Origin: Pseudomonas costantinii
Lineage (GTDB): Bacteria > Pseudomonadota > Gammaproteobacteria > Pseudomonadales > Pseudomonadaceae
Length of the DNA: 64,000 nt
Direction of reading: 5' to 3'
Assembly: GCF_001870435.1 (NCBI RefSeq)
Contig: NZ_MDDR01000037.1
Coordinates: forward strand, 372,001 to 436,000
Shown here in pieces: positions 44,012 to 53,038 of this stretch. Both the position numbers and the translations under genes were made by a program. Within the stretch, counting starts at the first letter, position 1, and each line of letters opens with the position of its first letter. Below the pieces are notes generated by a model. It was not told the DNA's origin. It saw only the letters and a program-made list of their open reading frames with translations, and did no database searches.

Positions 44012-45811
44012 GTGAGTGATTTGAGTCATATCCGCAATTTCTCCATCATCGCCCACATTGACCATGGCAAGTCGACGCTGGCCGATCGGTTCATCCAGAT
44101 GTGCGGCGGCCTTGCCGAGCGTGAAATGGAAGCCCAGGTACTGGACTCCATGGACCTTGAGCGTGAACGCGGGATCACCATTAAGGCCCACAGCGTTACC
44201 CTTTACTACACCGCCAAAGACGGCATCAAGTACCAACTGAACTTCATTGACACCCCCGGCCACGTTGACTTCACCTACGAAGTCAGCCGCTCGTTGGCGG
44301 CCTGTGAAGGTGCCTTGCTGGTGGTTGACGCCGGCCAGGGCGTTGAAGCGCAATCCGTAGCCAACTGCTACACCGCGATCGAGCAGGGCCTTGAGGTCAT
44401 GCCGGTACTGAACAAGATCGACCTGCCTCAGGCCGATCCGGACCGCGTAAAAGAAGAAATCGAAAAAATCATCGGCATTGACGCCACCGACGCCGTCGAG
44501 TGCAGCGCCAAGACCGGCCTGGGCGTCGACGAAGTGCTCGAGCGCCTGGTCAAAACCATTCCCGCGCCTACCGGCAACTACGAAGATCCGCTGCAAGCGT
44601 TGATCATCGACTCCTGGTTCGACAACTACCTGGGGGTTGTCTCCCTGGTACGCGTGCGCCACGGCCGTGTGAAGAAGGGCGACAAGATCCTGGTCAAATC
44701 CACCGGCAAGATCCACTTGGTGGACAGCGTCGGTGTATTCAACCCCAAGCACACTGCAACCGTTGACCTGAAGGCCGGTGAAGTAGGCTTTATCATTGCC
44801 GGGATCAAGGACATTCACGGTGCACCGGTTGGTGACACCCTGACCTTGAGCACCACGCCTGACGTCGACGTGCTGCCGGGCTTCAAACGCATCCAGCCGC
44901 AGGTTTACGCCGGTCTGTTCCCGGTCAGCTCCGACGACTTCGAAGACTTCCGCGAAGCCCTGCAAAAGCTGACCCTCAACGACTCGTCGTTGCAGTACAC
45001 CCCGGAAAGCTCCGATGCCCTGGGCTTCGGCTTCCGCTGCGGTTTCCTGGGCATGCTGCACATGGAGATCATCCAGGAGCGCCTGGAGCGCGAATACGAC
45101 CTGGACCTGATCACTACCGCCCCGACAGTTATTTTTGAGCTGTTGCTGAAAACCGGTGAAACGATTTACGTCGACAACCCGTCCAAGCTTCCGGATCTGT
45201 CCTCTATCGAGGACATGCGCGAGCCGATCGTGCGGGCCAATATCCTGGTACCGCAAGAGCACCTGGGCAACGTTATTACCCTGTGTATCGAAAAACGTGG
45301 CGTGCAGCACGACATGTTGTTCCTCGGCACCCAGGTGCAAGTGACCTACGATTTGCCGATGAACGAAGTGGTCCTGGACTTCTTTGACCGTCTCAAATCC
45401 ACCAGTCGCGGCTATGCTTCGCTGGATTACCATTTCGATCGTTACCAATCGGCTAATCTGGTGAAACTGGATGTGCTGATCAACGGCGACAAGGTAGATG
45501 CACTGGCTTTGATCGTGCACAAGGACAATGCGCACTACAAAGGTCGTCAGTTGACCGAGAAGATGAAGGAACTGATTCCGCGCCAGATGTTCGACGTCGC
45601 GATCCAGGCCGCCATTGGCGGGCAGATCATTGCGCGGACCTCCGTCAAGGCACTCAGAAAGAACGTACTGGCCAAATGCTACGGCGGTGACGTAAGCCGT
45701 AAGCGCAAGCTGCTTGAGAAGCAAAAGGCCGGTAAAAAACGCATGAAGCAAGTGGGCAACGTGGAAATTCCACAAGAAGCCTTCCTTGCGGTGCTCAGGT
45801 TGGATAGTTAG
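44012..45811 (+). CDS. lepA: Elongation factor 4 (LepA)
   Basis: 599 residues. Ribosomal GTPase that back-translocates or aids 30S assembly. The G-motifs are AHIDHGKST, RERGITIKA, DTPGHVDF, NKIDLP and the CTD has the LepA-specific KAGKKRMKQVG tail. GTG start. First gene of the lepA-lepB pair, 5 bp apart. Confidence 0.98.
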   Translation: MSDLSHIRNFSIIAHIDHGKSTLADRFIQMCGGLAEREMEAQVLDSMDLERERGITIKAHSVTLYYTAKDGIKYQLNFIDTPGHVDFTYEVSRSLAACEGALLVVDAGQGVEAQSVANCYTAIEQGLEVMPVLNKIDLPQADPDRVKEEIEKIIGIDATDAVECSAKTGLGVDEVLERLVKTIPAPTGNYEDPLQALIIDSWFDNYLGVVSLVRVRHGRVKKGDKILVKSTGKIHLVDSVGVFNPKHTATVDLKAGEVGFIIAGIKDIHGAPVGDTLTLSTTPDVDVLPGFKRIQPQVYAGLFPVSSDDFEDFREALQKLTLNDSSLQYTPESSDALGFGFRCGFLGMLHMEIIQERLEREYDLDLITTAPTVIFELLLKTGETIYVDNPSKLPDLSSIEDMREPIVRANILVPQEHLGNVITLCIEKRGVQHDMLFLGTQVQVTYDLPMNEVVLDFFDRLKSTSRGYASLDYHFDRYQSANLVKLDVLINGDKVDALALIVHKDNAHYKGRQLTEKMKELIPRQMFDVAIQAAIGGQIIARTSVKALRKNVLAKCYGGDVSRKRKLLEKQKAGKKRMKQVGNVEIPQEAFLAVLRLDS

Positions 45812-45816
45812 GTCCT

Positions 45817-46671
45817 ATGTCACTAAATTTCCCGCTGTTGCTGGTCATCGCCGTTGCCGTTTGCGGTCTATTGGCGTTGCTCGATCTGGTGTTCTTCGCC
45901 CCGCGTCGGCGGGTGGCTATCGCCTCCTATCAGGGCAGCGTCAGCCAGCCCGATGCGGTGGTGGTCGAGAAGCTGAACAAAGAGCCTTTGCTGGTTGAAT
46001 ACGGCAAGTCGTTCTTCCCGGTGTTGTTCATCGTGCTGGTGCTGCGTTCGTTCCTGGTGGAGCCGTTTCAGATCCCTTCGGGGTCGATGAAACCTACCCT
46101 GGACGTGGGCGACTTCATCCTGGTGAACAAGTTTTCCTACGGGATTCGCCTGCCGGTGATCGACAAGAAAGTCATCCCGGTGGGTGACCCGCAGCGCGGC
46201 GACGTGATGGTGTTTCGCTACCCAAGCGACCCGAACGTCAACTACATCAAGCGTGTAGTAGGCTTGCCGGGCGACGTGATTCGCTACACCAGCGACAAGC
46301 GTCTGTTCGTCAACGGTGAGTCAGTGGCCGAAAAACTGATCGGCACCGAGCCGAACACGTTGGGCAGTGCTGAGCTGTACCAGGAAAAACTCGGCACGGT
46401 AGAGCACGAAATCCGCAAGGAAATGAGCCGCTACCGTGCGACGCCTGATGGTGAGTGGAAAGTGCCTGCCGGGCACTACTTCATGATGGGCGACAACCGG
46501 GACAACTCCAACGACAGCCGTTACTGGGATGACCCCAACATTCCCAAGGACATGCTGGGCATGGTTCCCGATGAGAACATTGTCGGCAAGGCCTTTGCGG
46601 TCTGGATGAGCTGGCCGGAACCCAAACTCAGCCACCTGCCGAACTTCTCGCGGGTCGGGCTGATCAAGTAA
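45817..46671 (+). CDS. lepB: Signal peptidase I
   Basis: 284 residues. Cleaves Sec/Tat signal peptides. Two N-terminal membrane helices, the catalytic Ser in IPSGSMKPTL and the general-base Lys in YIKRVVGLPGD, and the C-terminal GDNRDNSNDSRYW box are all present. Confidence 0.97.
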   Translation: MSLNFPLLLVIAVAVCGLLALLDLVFFAPRRRVAIASYQGSVSQPDAVVVEKLNKEPLLVEYGKSFFPVLFIVLVLRSFLVEPFQIPSGSMKPTLDVGDFILVNKFSYGIRLPVIDKKVIPVGDPQRGDVMVFRYPSDPNVNYIKRVVGLPGDVIRYTSDKRLFVNGESVAEKLIGTEPNTLGSAELYQEKLGTVEHEIRKEMSRYRATPDGEWKVPAGHYFMMGDNRDNSNDSRYWDDPNIPKDMLGMVPDENIVGKAFAVWMSWPEPKLSHLPNFSRVGLIK

Positions 46672-46678
46672 TACAGGC

Positions 46679-46698
46679 GGCGCTGTGAACACAGCGCC
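46679..46698 (+). promoter_or_regulatory. Hairpin between lepB and rnc
   Basis: GGCGCTGT-GAAC-ACAGCGCC, 8-bp stem and tetraloop, 8 bp past the lepB stop, without a strong U-tract. It may be an RNA processing or attenuation site for the rnc-era transcript. Confidence 0.5.
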
Positions 46699-46823
46699 GA
46701 ATGCTTTTCTGGGGCTGGGACAATTCGTTGTCCGGCCTCATGCAGCACCAACCAGGATTTGAATTTGAACACTGCGTCAATCGTCGATGGCCGCCGGTGC
46801 CACCAACTAGATATGGGTAAACC

Positions 46824-47513
46824 GTGACCGTTTCTTTAAGCCGTCTCGAGCGCCAGCTCGGCTACACCTTCAAGGACCAGGAATTGATGGTCCTTGCTCT
46901 CACACACCGCAGCTTTGCAGGGCGTAACAACGAACGCCTGGAATTCCTCGGTGATGCCATTCTCAACTTCGCAGCCGGTGAGGCGCTCTTCGAGCGTTTC
47001 CCTCAAGCGCGCGAAGGCCAGCTGTCGCGGCTGCGTGCGCGCCTTGTGAAAGGCGAGACCCTGGCCGTGCTGGCCCGTGGTTTTGGCCTGGGCGAGTACC
47101 TGCGGCTGGGTTCCGGTGAATTGAAGAGCGGCGGTTTCCGTCGCGAGTCGATTCTGGCTGATGCCCTGGAGGCATTGATCGGTGCGATCTACCTCGATGC
47201 AGGTATGGAGACGGCCAAGGAGCGCGTGGTCGCCTGGCTGGCTTCGGAAATCGAAAGCCTGACGCTGGTCGACACCAACAAAGATCCCAAGACCCGCCTG
47301 CAGGAGTACCTGCAGTCCCGTGGTTGCGAACTGCCACGCTACGAAGTGGTGGATATCCAGGGTGAGCCTCATTGCCGCGTGTTCTTCGTGGAATGTGAAA
47401 TCACCTTACTGAATGAAAAAAGCCGAGGTCAGGGTGTGAGCCGTCGTATTGCCGAACAGGTAGCGGCCGCTGCAGCACTGATTGCCCTGGGCGTGGAGAA
47501 TGGCCATGACTGA
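46824..47513 (+). CDS. rnc: Ribonuclease III
   Basis: 229 residues. Double-stranded RNA endonuclease. Catalytic signature NERLEFLGDAIL, second acidic site DALEALIGAIYLD, C-terminal dsRBD (DPKTRLQEYLQSRG...). GTG start. Overlaps era by 8 bp. Confidence 0.97.
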   Translation: MTVSLSRLERQLGYTFKDQELMVLALTHRSFAGRNNERLEFLGDAILNFAAGEALFERFPQAREGQLSRLRARLVKGETLAVLARGFGLGEYLRLGSGELKSGGFRRESILADALEALIGAIYLDAGMETAKERVVAWLASEIESLTLVDTNKDPKTRLQEYLQSRGCELPRYEVVDIQGEPHCRVFFVECEITLLNEKSRGQGVSRRIAEQVAAAAALIALGVENGHD

Positions 47514-48408
47514 TTCAACCGCAACACGCTGTGGCTATGTTGCCATCGTCGGCCGTCCGAACGTGGGCAAGTCCACGTTGCTGAACCACATCCTGGGCCA
47601 GAAGCTCGCGATCACCTCGCGCAAGCCGCAGACCACCCGTCACAACATGCTGGGCATCAAGACTGAAGGCAACGTGCAAGCGGTCTACGTTGATACCCCG
47701 GGCATGCACAAAGGCGGCGAGAAGGCCCTCAACCGCTACATGAACAAGACCGCTTCGGCGGCGTTGAAAGACGTCGACGTGGTGATCTTCGTGGTCGACC
47801 GTACCAAGTGGACCGATGAAGACCAGATGGTCCTCGAGCGCGTGCAGTACGTCACCGGCCCTTTGATCGTCGCCTTGAACAAGACCGACCGCATCGAAGA
47901 CAAAGCTGAGCTGATGCCGCACCTGAGCTGGCTGCAGGAACAACTGCCGAACGCCCAGATCATCCCGATCTCGGCCCAGCACGGCCACAATCTCGATGCT
48001 CTGGAGCGCGTGATTGCCGAGCACCTGCCGGAGAACGAGCACTTCTTCCCGGAAGACCAGATCACCGACCGCAGCAGCCGTTTCCTTGCCGCCGAACTGG
48101 TCCGCGAGAAAATCATGCGCCAGATGGGCGCGGAGCTGCCGTACCAGATCACTGTCGAGATCGAAGAGTTCAAGCAGCAGGGCAAGACCCTGCATATCCA
48201 TGCGCTGATCCTCGTCGAGCGTGACGGCCAGAAGAAAATCATCATTGGCGACAAAGGCGAGCGCATCAAGCGTATCGGCACCGAAGCGCGCAAGGACATG
48301 GAGTTGCTGTTTGATTCCAAGATCATGCTTAACCTGTGGGTGAAGGTTAAGGGTGGTTGGTCCGATGATGAGCGCGCGTTGCGTTCCTTGGGCTACGGCG
48401 ACCTCTGA
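47506..48408 (+). CDS. era: GTPase Era
   Basis: 300 residues. 16S rRNA maturation GTPase. Walker A GRPNVGKSTLLN, DTPGMHKG, NKTDRIED and a C-terminal KH domain (GDKGERIKRIGTEARKDME). ATG at 47506 preferred, because GGAG lies 7 bases upstream; an ATG 6 bases earlier is too close to it. Confidence 0.97.
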   Translation: MTDSTATRCGYVAIVGRPNVGKSTLLNHILGQKLAITSRKPQTTRHNMLGIKTEGNVQAVYVDTPGMHKGGEKALNRYMNKTASAALKDVDVVIFVVDRTKWTDEDQMVLERVQYVTGPLIVALNKTDRIEDKAELMPHLSWLQEQLPNAQIIPISAQHGHNLDALERVIAEHLPENEHFFPEDQITDRSSRFLAAELVREKIMRQMGAELPYQITVEIEEFKQQGKTLHIHALILVERDGQKKIIIGDKGERIKRIGTEARKDMELLFDSKIMLNLWVKVKGGWSDDERALRSLGYGDL

Positions 48409-48439
48409 ATCACCGCAGGGCTATAAATGTGGGCGCGGG

Positions 48440-48472
48440 CTTGTTGTGGTGAGCAGGCTCGCCACGACAAGT
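48440..48472. repeat. REP-like hairpin between era and recO
   Basis: CTTGTTGTGGTGAGC and GCTCGCCACGACAAG pair with two G-U type mismatches around a 3-base loop. A single repeat unit, distinct from families A and B. Confidence 0.6.
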
Positions 48473-48515
48473 GTTCACTCAACACATTGATTGCTCTTTA
48501 GAGATTCCCCGTCTC

Positions 48516-49202
48516 ATGTCCCAATCCCCTCCCAGCCAACTCGCCTACGTCCTGCACAGCCGCGCCTACCGCGAGACCAGCGCCCTGGTGGATTTCCTCA
48601 CGCCTCAAGGTCGCCTGCGCGCAGTCTTGCGCAGTGCACGGGGCAAGGCGGGCACATTGGCGCGGCCGTTCGTGGCTCTGGACGTGGAGTTTCGTGGCAA
48701 GGGCGAGTTGAAAAACGTCGGCCGCCTCGAAAGCGTTGGTACCTCCGCCTGGCTGAATGGCGAGGCCCTGTTCAGCGGCCTCTACCTCAACGAGCTGCTG
48801 ATTCGCCTGCTCCCCGCCGAGGACCCGCACCCCGCCGTTTTCGATCACTACGCGGCCACCTTGCTGGCGTTGGCCGAAGGCCGCCCCCTGGAGCCGCTGC
48901 TGCGTGCCTTCGAATGGCGTCTGCTCGACGACCTGGGCTACGGCTTTGAACTGAGCAACGACCTGCATGGCGAGCCCATCGCTGCCGACGGTATGTATCG
49001 CCTGCAAGTGGACGCTGGTCTTGAGCGCGTATACCTGCTGCAACCGGGCCTGTTCCAGGGTACCGAGCTGTTGGCCATGAGCGAAGCCGACTGGACGGCC
49101 CCAGGTGCCTTGTCCGCCGCCAAGCGCCTGATGCGCCAAGCGTTGGCCGTGCACTTGGGCGGACGGCCGCTGGTCAGTCGCGAGTTGTTTCGAAAGCCCT
49201 GA
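48516..49202 (+). CDS. recO: DNA repair protein RecO
   Basis: 228 residues. RecFOR mediator. The N-terminal OB fold starts LAYVLHSRAYRETSALVDFLT; the zinc site is not obvious, as in many gammaproteobacterial RecO proteins. ATG at 48516; the frame runs 45 bases upstream. It follows era in the usual order. Confidence 0.94.
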   Translation: MSQSPPSQLAYVLHSRAYRETSALVDFLTPQGRLRAVLRSARGKAGTLARPFVALDVEFRGKGELKNVGRLESVGTSAWLNGEALFSGLYLNELLIRLLPAEDPHPAVFDHYAATLLALAEGRPLEPLLRAFEWRLLDDLGYGFELSNDLHGEPIAADGMYRLQVDAGLERVYLLQPGLFQGTELLAMSEADWTAPGALSAAKRLMRQALAVHLGGRPLVSRELFRKP

Positions 49203-49253
49203 CATCCCCGTGTATGCTGTGCACCGTTTCTTTCCCTTTTCAGGAGCGCTTCC

Positions 49254-49997
49254 GTGACCACCAGCAATCGCATTCTTCTTGGCGTCAACATCGACCACGT
49301 CGCTACCCTGCGCCAGGCCCGGGGCACCCGTTACCCTGATCCGGTCAAGGCCGCGCTGGACGCCGAAGAAGCGGGCGCCGACGGCATTACCGTGCACCTG
49401 CGCGAAGACCGCCGCCACATCCAGGAGCGCGACGTGCTGCTGCTCAAGGATGTGCTGCAAACCCGCATGAATTTCGAAATGGGCGTCACCGAAGAAATGA
49501 TGGCGTTCGCCGAGCGCATCCGCCCGGCGCATATCTGCCTGGTGCCGGAAACCCGCCAGGAACTGACCACCGAAGGCGGCCTCGATGTGGCCGGCCAGGA
49601 AGCACGGATCAAAGCCGCCGTGGAGCGCCTGTCGAAGATCGGCAGCGAAGTGTCGCTGTTCATCGATGCCGACGAGCGCCAGATCGAAGCTTCGCGCCGT
49701 GTCGGCGCGCCCGCCATTGAACTGCACACCGGCCGTTATGCCGATGCCACCACGCCCACCGAAGTGGCTGACGAGTTGCAACGCATTGTCGACGGCGTCG
49801 CTTGCGGCCTGCGTGAAGGCTTGATCGTCAACGCCGGCCATGGCCTGCACTACCACAACGTTGAAGCCGTGGCCGCGATCAAAGGCATCAACGAACTGAA
49901 CATCGGCCATGCGCTGGTGGCGCACGCACTGTTCGTCGGTTTCAAAGGCGCTGTAGCTGAAATGAAAGCCTTGATTCTGGCTGCTGCCAAGGTCTGA
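49254..49997 (+). CDS. pdxJ: Pyridoxine 5'-phosphate synthase
   Basis: 247 residues. Condenses 1-deoxyxylulose 5-phosphate with 3-amino-2-oxopropyl phosphate. The N-terminal LLGVNIDHVATLRQARGTRYPDPV, GITVHLREDRRHI and C-terminal NAGHGLHYHNV are diagnostic. GTG start. Confidence 0.98.
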   Translation: MTTSNRILLGVNIDHVATLRQARGTRYPDPVKAALDAEEAGADGITVHLREDRRHIQERDVLLLKDVLQTRMNFEMGVTEEMMAFAERIRPAHICLVPETRQELTTEGGLDVAGQEARIKAAVERLSKIGSEVSLFIDADERQIEASRRVGAPAIELHTGRYADATTPTEVADELQRIVDGVACGLREGLIVNAGHGLHYHNVEAVAAIKGINELNIGHALVAHALFVGFKGAVAEMKALILAAAKV

Positions 49998-50100
49998 CCT
50001 GCCGACTGCGGCAATGCGAAGCCTTACTGTTTAGCCGGTGCAGGTGTATCGTATCTGCCCTTTGCGGGTCCCTGGCCCGCGGCCGATACGTGAGGTTGTT

Positions 50101-51483
50101 GTGTCCCGATCTTTTTCCCGTCGACAAATCCTCGGTGGTCTCGCCGGTCTGGCCGTAGTGGGTACTGGTGCCGGTGGCGCCTATCGCTATTGGCTGGGGA
50201 AAGTCGCCGAGGCCGAGGCTGGGCACGATTACGAGCTGATCGCTGCGCCCCTCGACGTCGAATTGGTTCCGGGTCACAAGACTGAAGCCTGGGCGTTTGG
50301 CCCCTCAGCACCAGGCACTGAGTTGCGCGTGCGTCAGGGCGAATGGCTGCGGGTGCGCTTTATCAACCACCTGCCGGTCGCCACGACCATTCACTGGCAC
50401 GGCATCCGCCTGCCGCTGGAAATGGACGGCGTGCCCTACGTCTCGCAATTGCCGGTCCTGCCCGGCGAATACTTCGACTACAAATTCCGCGTACCCGACG
50501 CCGGCAGCTACTGGTACCACCCCCACGTGAACAGCAGCGAAGAACTCGGCCGTGGCCTGGTCGGCCCGTTGATCATCGAAGAGCGCGAACCCACCGGTTT
50601 CAAACACGAACGCACCCTGAGCCTGAAAAGTTGGCACGTGGATGAAGAGGGCGCCTTTGTGGCCTTCAGCATTCCGCGTGAGGCGGCGCGTGGCGGGACG
50701 GCGGGGCGTTTGTCGACGATTAATGGTGTGTCGCAGGCGGTGATTGATTTGCCGGCCGGGCAGATCACCCGCGTGCGCCTGCTCAACCTCGACAACACCC
50801 TGACTTATCGCATCAACATCCCCGACGTCGAAGCGCAGATCTATGCACTGGACGGCAACCCCATCGAGCCGCGCCCACTGGGCAAGGAATACTGGCTGGG
50901 CCCGGGCATGCGCATCTGCCTGGCGATCAAGGCGCCGCCAGCGGGTGAAGAGCTTTCCATCCGCAACGGTCCGGTGCGGCTGGGCACCTTCCGCTCGGTG
51001 GCCAACACCGATGCTCCTGGCGAATGGCCACCGGCGCTGCCCGCTAACCCGATTGCCGAACCGGATCTGGCTAATGCCGAGAAACTCAACTTCAATTTCG
51101 AATGGGTCGGCTCGGTGTCGGTCAACGTCGATAATGGCAAGCCGCCGAGCCTGTGGCAAATCAACGGCAAGGCGTGGGATATCACCGACAAGACCTGCGC
51201 CGACCGCCCGATTGCCAAGCTTGAGAAGGGCAAGAGCTATATTTTTGAATTGAAGAACATGACCCAATATCAACACCCGATTCACCTGCACGGCATGAGT
51301 TTCAAGGTGATCGCGTCGAACCGTCACAAGGTCATTCCGTATTTCACCGACACCTACCTGCTGGGCAAGAACGAACGCGCCCGCGTGGCGTTGGTGGCGG
51401 ATAACCCGGGAGTGTGGATGTTCCATTGCCATGTGATCGACCATATGGAAACCGGCCTGATGGCCGCCATCGAGGTGGCGTGA
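50101..51483 (+). CDS. Tat-exported multicopper oxidase
   Basis: 460 residues. A twin-arginine signal (SFSRRQILGGLAGLAVVG) directs folded export. Three cupredoxin domains carry the copper ligands HWHG, YHPHV, HPIHLHG and HCHVIDHMETGLM. The class is like CueO/laccases without an extra Met-rich segment. Substrate unknown; cuprous oxidase is a reasonable guess. The GTG at 50101 follows GAGG by 5 bases and puts RR near the N-terminus. The stop overlaps tadA by one base. Confidence 0.87.
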   Translation: MSRSFSRRQILGGLAGLAVVGTGAGGAYRYWLGKVAEAEAGHDYELIAAPLDVELVPGHKTEAWAFGPSAPGTELRVRQGEWLRVRFINHLPVATTIHWHGIRLPLEMDGVPYVSQLPVLPGEYFDYKFRVPDAGSYWYHPHVNSSEELGRGLVGPLIIEEREPTGFKHERTLSLKSWHVDEEGAFVAFSIPREAARGGTAGRLSTINGVSQAVIDLPAGQITRVRLLNLDNTLTYRINIPDVEAQIYALDGNPIEPRPLGKEYWLGPGMRICLAIKAPPAGEELSIRNGPVRLGTFRSVANTDAPGEWPPALPANPIAEPDLANAEKLNFNFEWVGSVSVNVDNGKPPSLWQINGKAWDITDKTCADRPIAKLEKGKSYIFELKNMTQYQHPIHLHGMSFKVIASNRHKVIPYFTDTYLLGKNERARVALVADNPGVWMFHCHVIDHMETGLMAAIEVA

Positions 51484-51971
51484 TGCGCCAGATTCGACCG
51501 ACGGCGATTATCGACCGCAGCCGCGACCAGGACTTCATGCGTGAAGCCCTGGCCCTCGCCGCCCAAGGCGCCGCATTGGGCGAAGTGCCCGTGGGCGCGG
51601 TGTTGGTGCAGGACGGTGAAATCATTGGCTGTGGTTTCAACTGCCCCATCAGCGGCAATGACCCCAGCGCTCATGCCGAAATGGTCGCCATCCGCGCGGC
51701 GGCGCAGGCGATCAGCAACTATCGCCTGGTCGGCAGCACGCTGTATGTGACGCTGGAGCCGTGCAGCATGTGCGCGGGTTTGATTGTGCATTCGCGTATT
51801 GCGCGAGTGGTGTATGGCGCACTGGAGCCGAAGGCCGGGATTGTGCAAAGCCAGGGGCAGTTTTTTACCCAGGGTTTTCTGAATCATCGGGTGTTGTTTG
51901 AAGGGGGCGTGCTGGCGGAGGAGTGTGGGGCGGTGTTGAGTGAGTTCTTCAAGGCCCGCAGAGCCCGCTAA
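51483..51971 (+). CDS. tadA: tRNA-specific adenosine deaminase
   Basis: 162 residues. Converts A34 to inosine in tRNA-Arg(ACG). Zinc-deaminase motifs HAE (DPSAHAEMVAIRAA) and PCxxC (LEPCSMCAGLIVHSRI) are intact. The ATG overlaps the oxidase stop (TGATG). Confidence 0.95.
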   Translation: MRQIRPTAIIDRSRDQDFMREALALAAQGAALGEVPVGAVLVQDGEIIGCGFNCPISGNDPSAHAEMVAIRAAAQAISNYRLVGSTLYVTLEPCSMCAGLIVHSRIARVVYGALEPKAGIVQSQGQFFTQGFLNHRVLFEGGVLAEECGAVLSEFFKARRAR

Positions 51972-51973
51972 TG

Positions 51974-52078
51974 ATCGTTCCCACGCTCTGCGTGGGAATG
52001 CCTCTTGTGACGCTCCGCGTCATGCTTTGGGACGCAGAGCGTCCCGGGCTGCGTTCCCACGCAGAGCGTGGGAACGAT
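51974..52078. repeat. REPIN/MITE-like repeat with perfect 25-bp inverted arms
   Basis: The left arm (51974-51998, starting ATCGTTCCCACGCTCTGCGT) is the exact reverse complement of the right arm (52054-52078). The inner segment contains GACGCTCCGCGTC and a GGGACGCAGAGCGTCCC palindrome, so it is a repeat of repeats. It lies between convergent tadA and cmoB. Confidence 0.88.
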
Positions 52079-52081
52079 CTT

Positions 52082-53038
52082 TTACTTACGGGCGATGATG
52101 ACGGCGCGCATCGGCGCCGGCAGCCCTTCAATGGTCTTGCTGTGATCTTCCGGATCCAGGAAATCACTCAGCGACTGAAACTTCATCCACTGCGTCCCGC
52201 GCTGTTCCTCGACCGTGGTCACGCTCACATCCACGCAGCGCACATCACTGAACCCGGCGCGGCGCAGCCACAGCATCAACGCCGGTACCGACGGCAGGAA
52301 CCACACGTTGCGCATCTGCGCGTAACGGTCTTCCGGCACCAGCACTTGCTGCTGATCGCCATCAACCACCAACGTTTCCAGTACCAGCTCGCCGCCTTTG
52401 ACCAGGCAATCTTTGAGTGCCAGCAAATGCTCGATCGGCGAGCGACGGTGGTAAAACACGCCCATGGAAAATACGGTGTCGAAGCCTTCCATGTTCGGCG
52501 GCAAATCTTCAAACGGGAAGGGCAAGTGCCAGGCCTTCGGCGCCGACAGGTAACGCTGCACCGCCTGGAACTGGCAGAAAAACAGCCAGTTCGGGTCCAC
52601 GCCAATCACACTGTCAGCCCCGGCGCCGAGCATGCGCCACATGTAGTAACCGTTGCCGCAACCCACATCGAGAATGCGCTTGCCCTTCAGGTCCAGGTGC
52701 GGTGCAACCCGTGACCACTTCCAGTCCGAACGCCATTCGGTGTCCACGTGCACGCCGAACAGGTCGAATGGCCCCTTGCGCCACGGGCTCAAGCCCATCA
52801 GCGCGGTGTGCATTTGTGCGCGGGTGTCGTCGTCGCAATCGGTGTCCAGCGTCAGGCCATTCAGCAAATCGACTTCGCTGGGCATGATATTCGGCAGCGC
52901 ATCCAGCGCACTCTGCCAGCGCTCCAGGTCGCCATGACCCTTCTCCATCTTGCTATCGAGTTGCGCTTGCAGGCCTTGGGCCCACACGGCCAAAGGAGTG
53001 CCCACCAAATGGCGGGCGAGGGGGGATAGATCAATCAT
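52082..53038 (-). CDS. cmoB: tRNA U34 carboxymethyltransferase CmoB
   Basis: 318 residues. Uses carboxy-SAM made by CmoA to form cmo5U34 in tRNA. N-terminal helical part, then a methyltransferase fold with RILDVGCGNGYYMWRMLG and the GVFYHRRSPIEHLLALKDCLV block. Overlaps cmoA by 4 bp. Confidence 0.96.
   Translation of the reverse strand: MIDLSPLARHLVGTPLAVWAQGLQAQLDSKMEKGHGDLERWQSALDALPNIMPSEVDLLNGLTLDTDCDDDTRAQMHTALMGLSPWRKGPFDLFGVHVDTEWRSDWKWSRVAPHLDLKGKRILDVGCGNGYYMWRMLGAGADSVIGVDPNWLFFCQFQAVQRYLSAPKAWHLPFPFEDLPPNMEGFDTVFSMGVFYHRRSPIEHLLALKDCLVKGGELVLETLVVDGDQQQVLVPEDRYAQMRNVWFLPSVPALMLWLRRAGFSDVRCVDVSVTTVEEQRGTQWMKFQSLSDFLDPEDHSKTIEGLPAPMRAVIIARK

Noticed and set aside
43964..45775. 603-codon frame antisense to lepA
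   Set aside because: Mirror of lepA codons; no recognisable domain or ribosome-binding site.
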